Shown: positions 6,501-6,627 of the stretch, piece after piece
Numbering within the stretch: the first letter of the stretch is position 1
Layout: the number at the start of each line of letters is the position of its first letter
Assembly: GCA_947165115.1 (NCBI GenBank)
Contig: CAMUZD010000092.1
Span: 1-6,627 of the forward strand
Reading direction: 5' to 3'
Source of the DNA: an uncultured Clostridia bacterium
Lineage (GTDB): Bacteria; Bacillota; Clostridia; Oscillospirales; Acutalibacteraceae
DNA: 6,627 nt
The notes under the pieces: model-generated
Told to the model about the DNA's origin: nothing
Seen by the model: the letters and a program-made list of their open reading frames with translations, nothing else
Database searches by the model: none
Made by a program: the position numbers and the translations under genes

Positions 6501-6627
6501 CGCTGGCTGTATTCTTGACCGATTTGAGTTTATCATAGATTTCAAAAATAACCCAGTTTCCGATTTCCTTTACGGTGTAGCCGGCAATATTGCTTACTGC
6601 GTTATCTCCCGCGCCTGTTACAAAACC
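3550..6627 (-). CDS. Large modular extracellular (InlB B-repeat-like) protein, N-terminus beyond window edge
   Basis: The C-terminal 1025 residues of a longer protein; the frame stays open to the right edge. A GTG codon at 6474 lies inside the frame and is not a convincing start: 51 codons upstream of it read as ordinary protein. The visible part has no signal peptide because the N-terminus is missing. Numbering from the edge, residues about 182-252 resemble an InlB B-repeat (VKVTLDGNGGFIDG, then FKGWSVNG, then ASAVWE). Further beta-rich segments each carry an Ala-Asp-Gly turn at 125-127, 366-368, 500-502 and 620-622. A charged, Lys/Asp/Gly/Asn-rich linker spans about 760-841. The last 120 residues form a distinct Trp/Tyr-rich end domain and finish in a hydrophobic tail (SFIPDFIPVLLPLIKGLLN). 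There is no LPXTG sorting motif. Likely surface-displayed or secreted adhesin-like protein; the ligand is unknown and the function is inferred only from the repeat type. Confidence 0.8.
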   Translation of the reverse strand, partial: GFVTGAGDNAVSNIAGYTVKEIGNWVIFEIYDKLKSVKNTASDDPICEFDIVLDPANTNTNAKSTGTFDFMIFAETFTAYDGVKHTQGFQNIGGTGNNDIPAVAGFELQPKQTFTVAYEASFRNADGTVIENQYPEKNEKIVPPEVEGVYAWADEDGNFVDFSNVYMGEKSVVYTAVINDTPVKVTLDGNGGFIDGAETNEFYVPVNQTLDLSQYSVTKEGDTFKGWSVNGIVTEQYTFGSVNPVTASAVWENSATLKVLVGKTTGEWVDFVDYVGVPGETLNQESYNAIESAVKAEFKKSGKSVIGCEEEPVYDKLMYLDYYGEAYLETIDQYTFDNIVFGETPFLFISAKFVQTLNYYYPNTNADGTVIENSWNQYATKTYEFTSFLVNANYNPDEPGNIDNIGCNYSLLGTADYDPSRVGGKDATINVANLEKRFETDENSKYLYTSTFKDGKGNEIVPSSAGLLTLPTSGYTTPGVFDLYTCPKDRTFLFVFNAKADGDNNFQVVNKEYKIGDALTKADLNNCYRAENTLTEYGVNDILEDCEIIQRPGYKLTDIWYGSDESTEDTSILKGNTVTLTKEMVENETILVPGIRREAVILPSSFETKEYEFTVKYKKADGSWEVLTSKKFSGKQMVSYADIIDADLEKKINDNAPTGELLNSSGFEVESTGAVKSSFYAYEGPLTLRVQYMSDKRSAFIDYNNGKDGADAYRKGDFAYGTVIYDPNYIPAKDEEGKPISAPFFNNFLESDDSNVPSKTVKTQKKDGKGNLIYEPLYEVVKDEDGNPVIDPITGEPKTQIVYEEVKDDKGNVKLDDKGNPVMQIVYDMDKPIYDDPKGNTPLRPYRACEYVGTKVYHVNSPIRNWSDMPAENEWLDGYENDEYRLYNTTILQLQWKSDEDFIFRVYDTSGFSIGLPIIGDGFSLNMNGNIYSALGKDFKWYYWKNNRPCKKGEGRLNADPENQIILLLWPKKEVLELGTDENGNPITSEGWYLSALPLAKTWFKPSFIPDFIPVLLPLIKGLLN
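4105..4350 (-). repeat. Degenerate Lys-Asp-Gly-Asn repeat linker in the large extracellular protein
   Basis: Within this 82-residue stretch short units recur: KDGKGN, KDEDGNPV, KDDKGN, DDKGNPV and DDPKGN, separated by QIVY/EPLY-type hydrophobic spacers (QIVYEEV, QIVYDMD). At DNA level this shows as repeated plus-strand versions of GGATTGCCNTYNTCGTC. It looks like an imperfect tandem array that grew by duplication and then diverged. It probably forms an extended, highly charged stalk between the beta-rich modules and the C-terminal domain. Confidence 0.6.

Noticed and set aside
1..6627. Mobile element, CRISPR array, tRNA/rRNA or defence system
   Set aside because: I saw no transposase, integrase, regularly spaced identical repeats, cloverleaf RNA or toxin-antitoxin-like pair on either strand.

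Overview
The window looks like chromosomal DNA from an anaerobic, Gram-positive, low-to-medium-GC Firmicute of class Clostridia (Ruminococcaceae/Oscillospiraceae-like). The pointers are a clostridial-type 56-residue 2[4Fe-4S] ferredoxin, a class II fructose-bisphosphate aldolase, a FemAB-family peptidoglycan-bridge enzyme, purine-rich AGGAGG-type ribosome binding sites, and exported proteins with InlB B-repeat-type modules. The taxonomic placement is inferred from gene content and style only.

Left part (1-2054), housekeeping. A FemAB/FemX-like aminoacyl transferase runs leftwards off the window edge. It is transcribed divergently from the aldolase gene fba. The 139-bp gap between them holds two well-formed sigma-70-type promoters facing away from each other. 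fba ends in an intrinsic terminator. A second hairpin-plus-T terminator just beyond it serves the convergent gene to its right.

Right part (2055-6627), all on the minus strand. In transcription order there is: (i) the C-terminal 1025 residues of a very large modular extracellular protein whose reading frame is still open at the right edge; (ii) a 56-aa ferredoxin (3327-3497) with its own plausible promoter and strong RBS; (iii) a 394-aa secreted protein that starts at TTG, with signal peptide, charged helical segment, one InlB B-like repeat, and a four-cysteine zinc-ribbon-like motif. Neither extracellular protein ends in an LPXTG sorting signal. Both finish in a short hydrophobic/amphipathic tail.

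How the genes relate: fba is central glycolysis, the FemAB protein is cell-wall synthesis, and the ferredoxin is a soluble electron carrier. No functional link between the ferredoxin and the two surface proteins is visible, and it may simply be an independently transcribed neighbour. I do not see a defence system, mobile element, CRISPR array, tRNA/rRNA or riboswitch. The least understood material is the pair of exported proteins. No gene-free stretch exceeds 300 bases.
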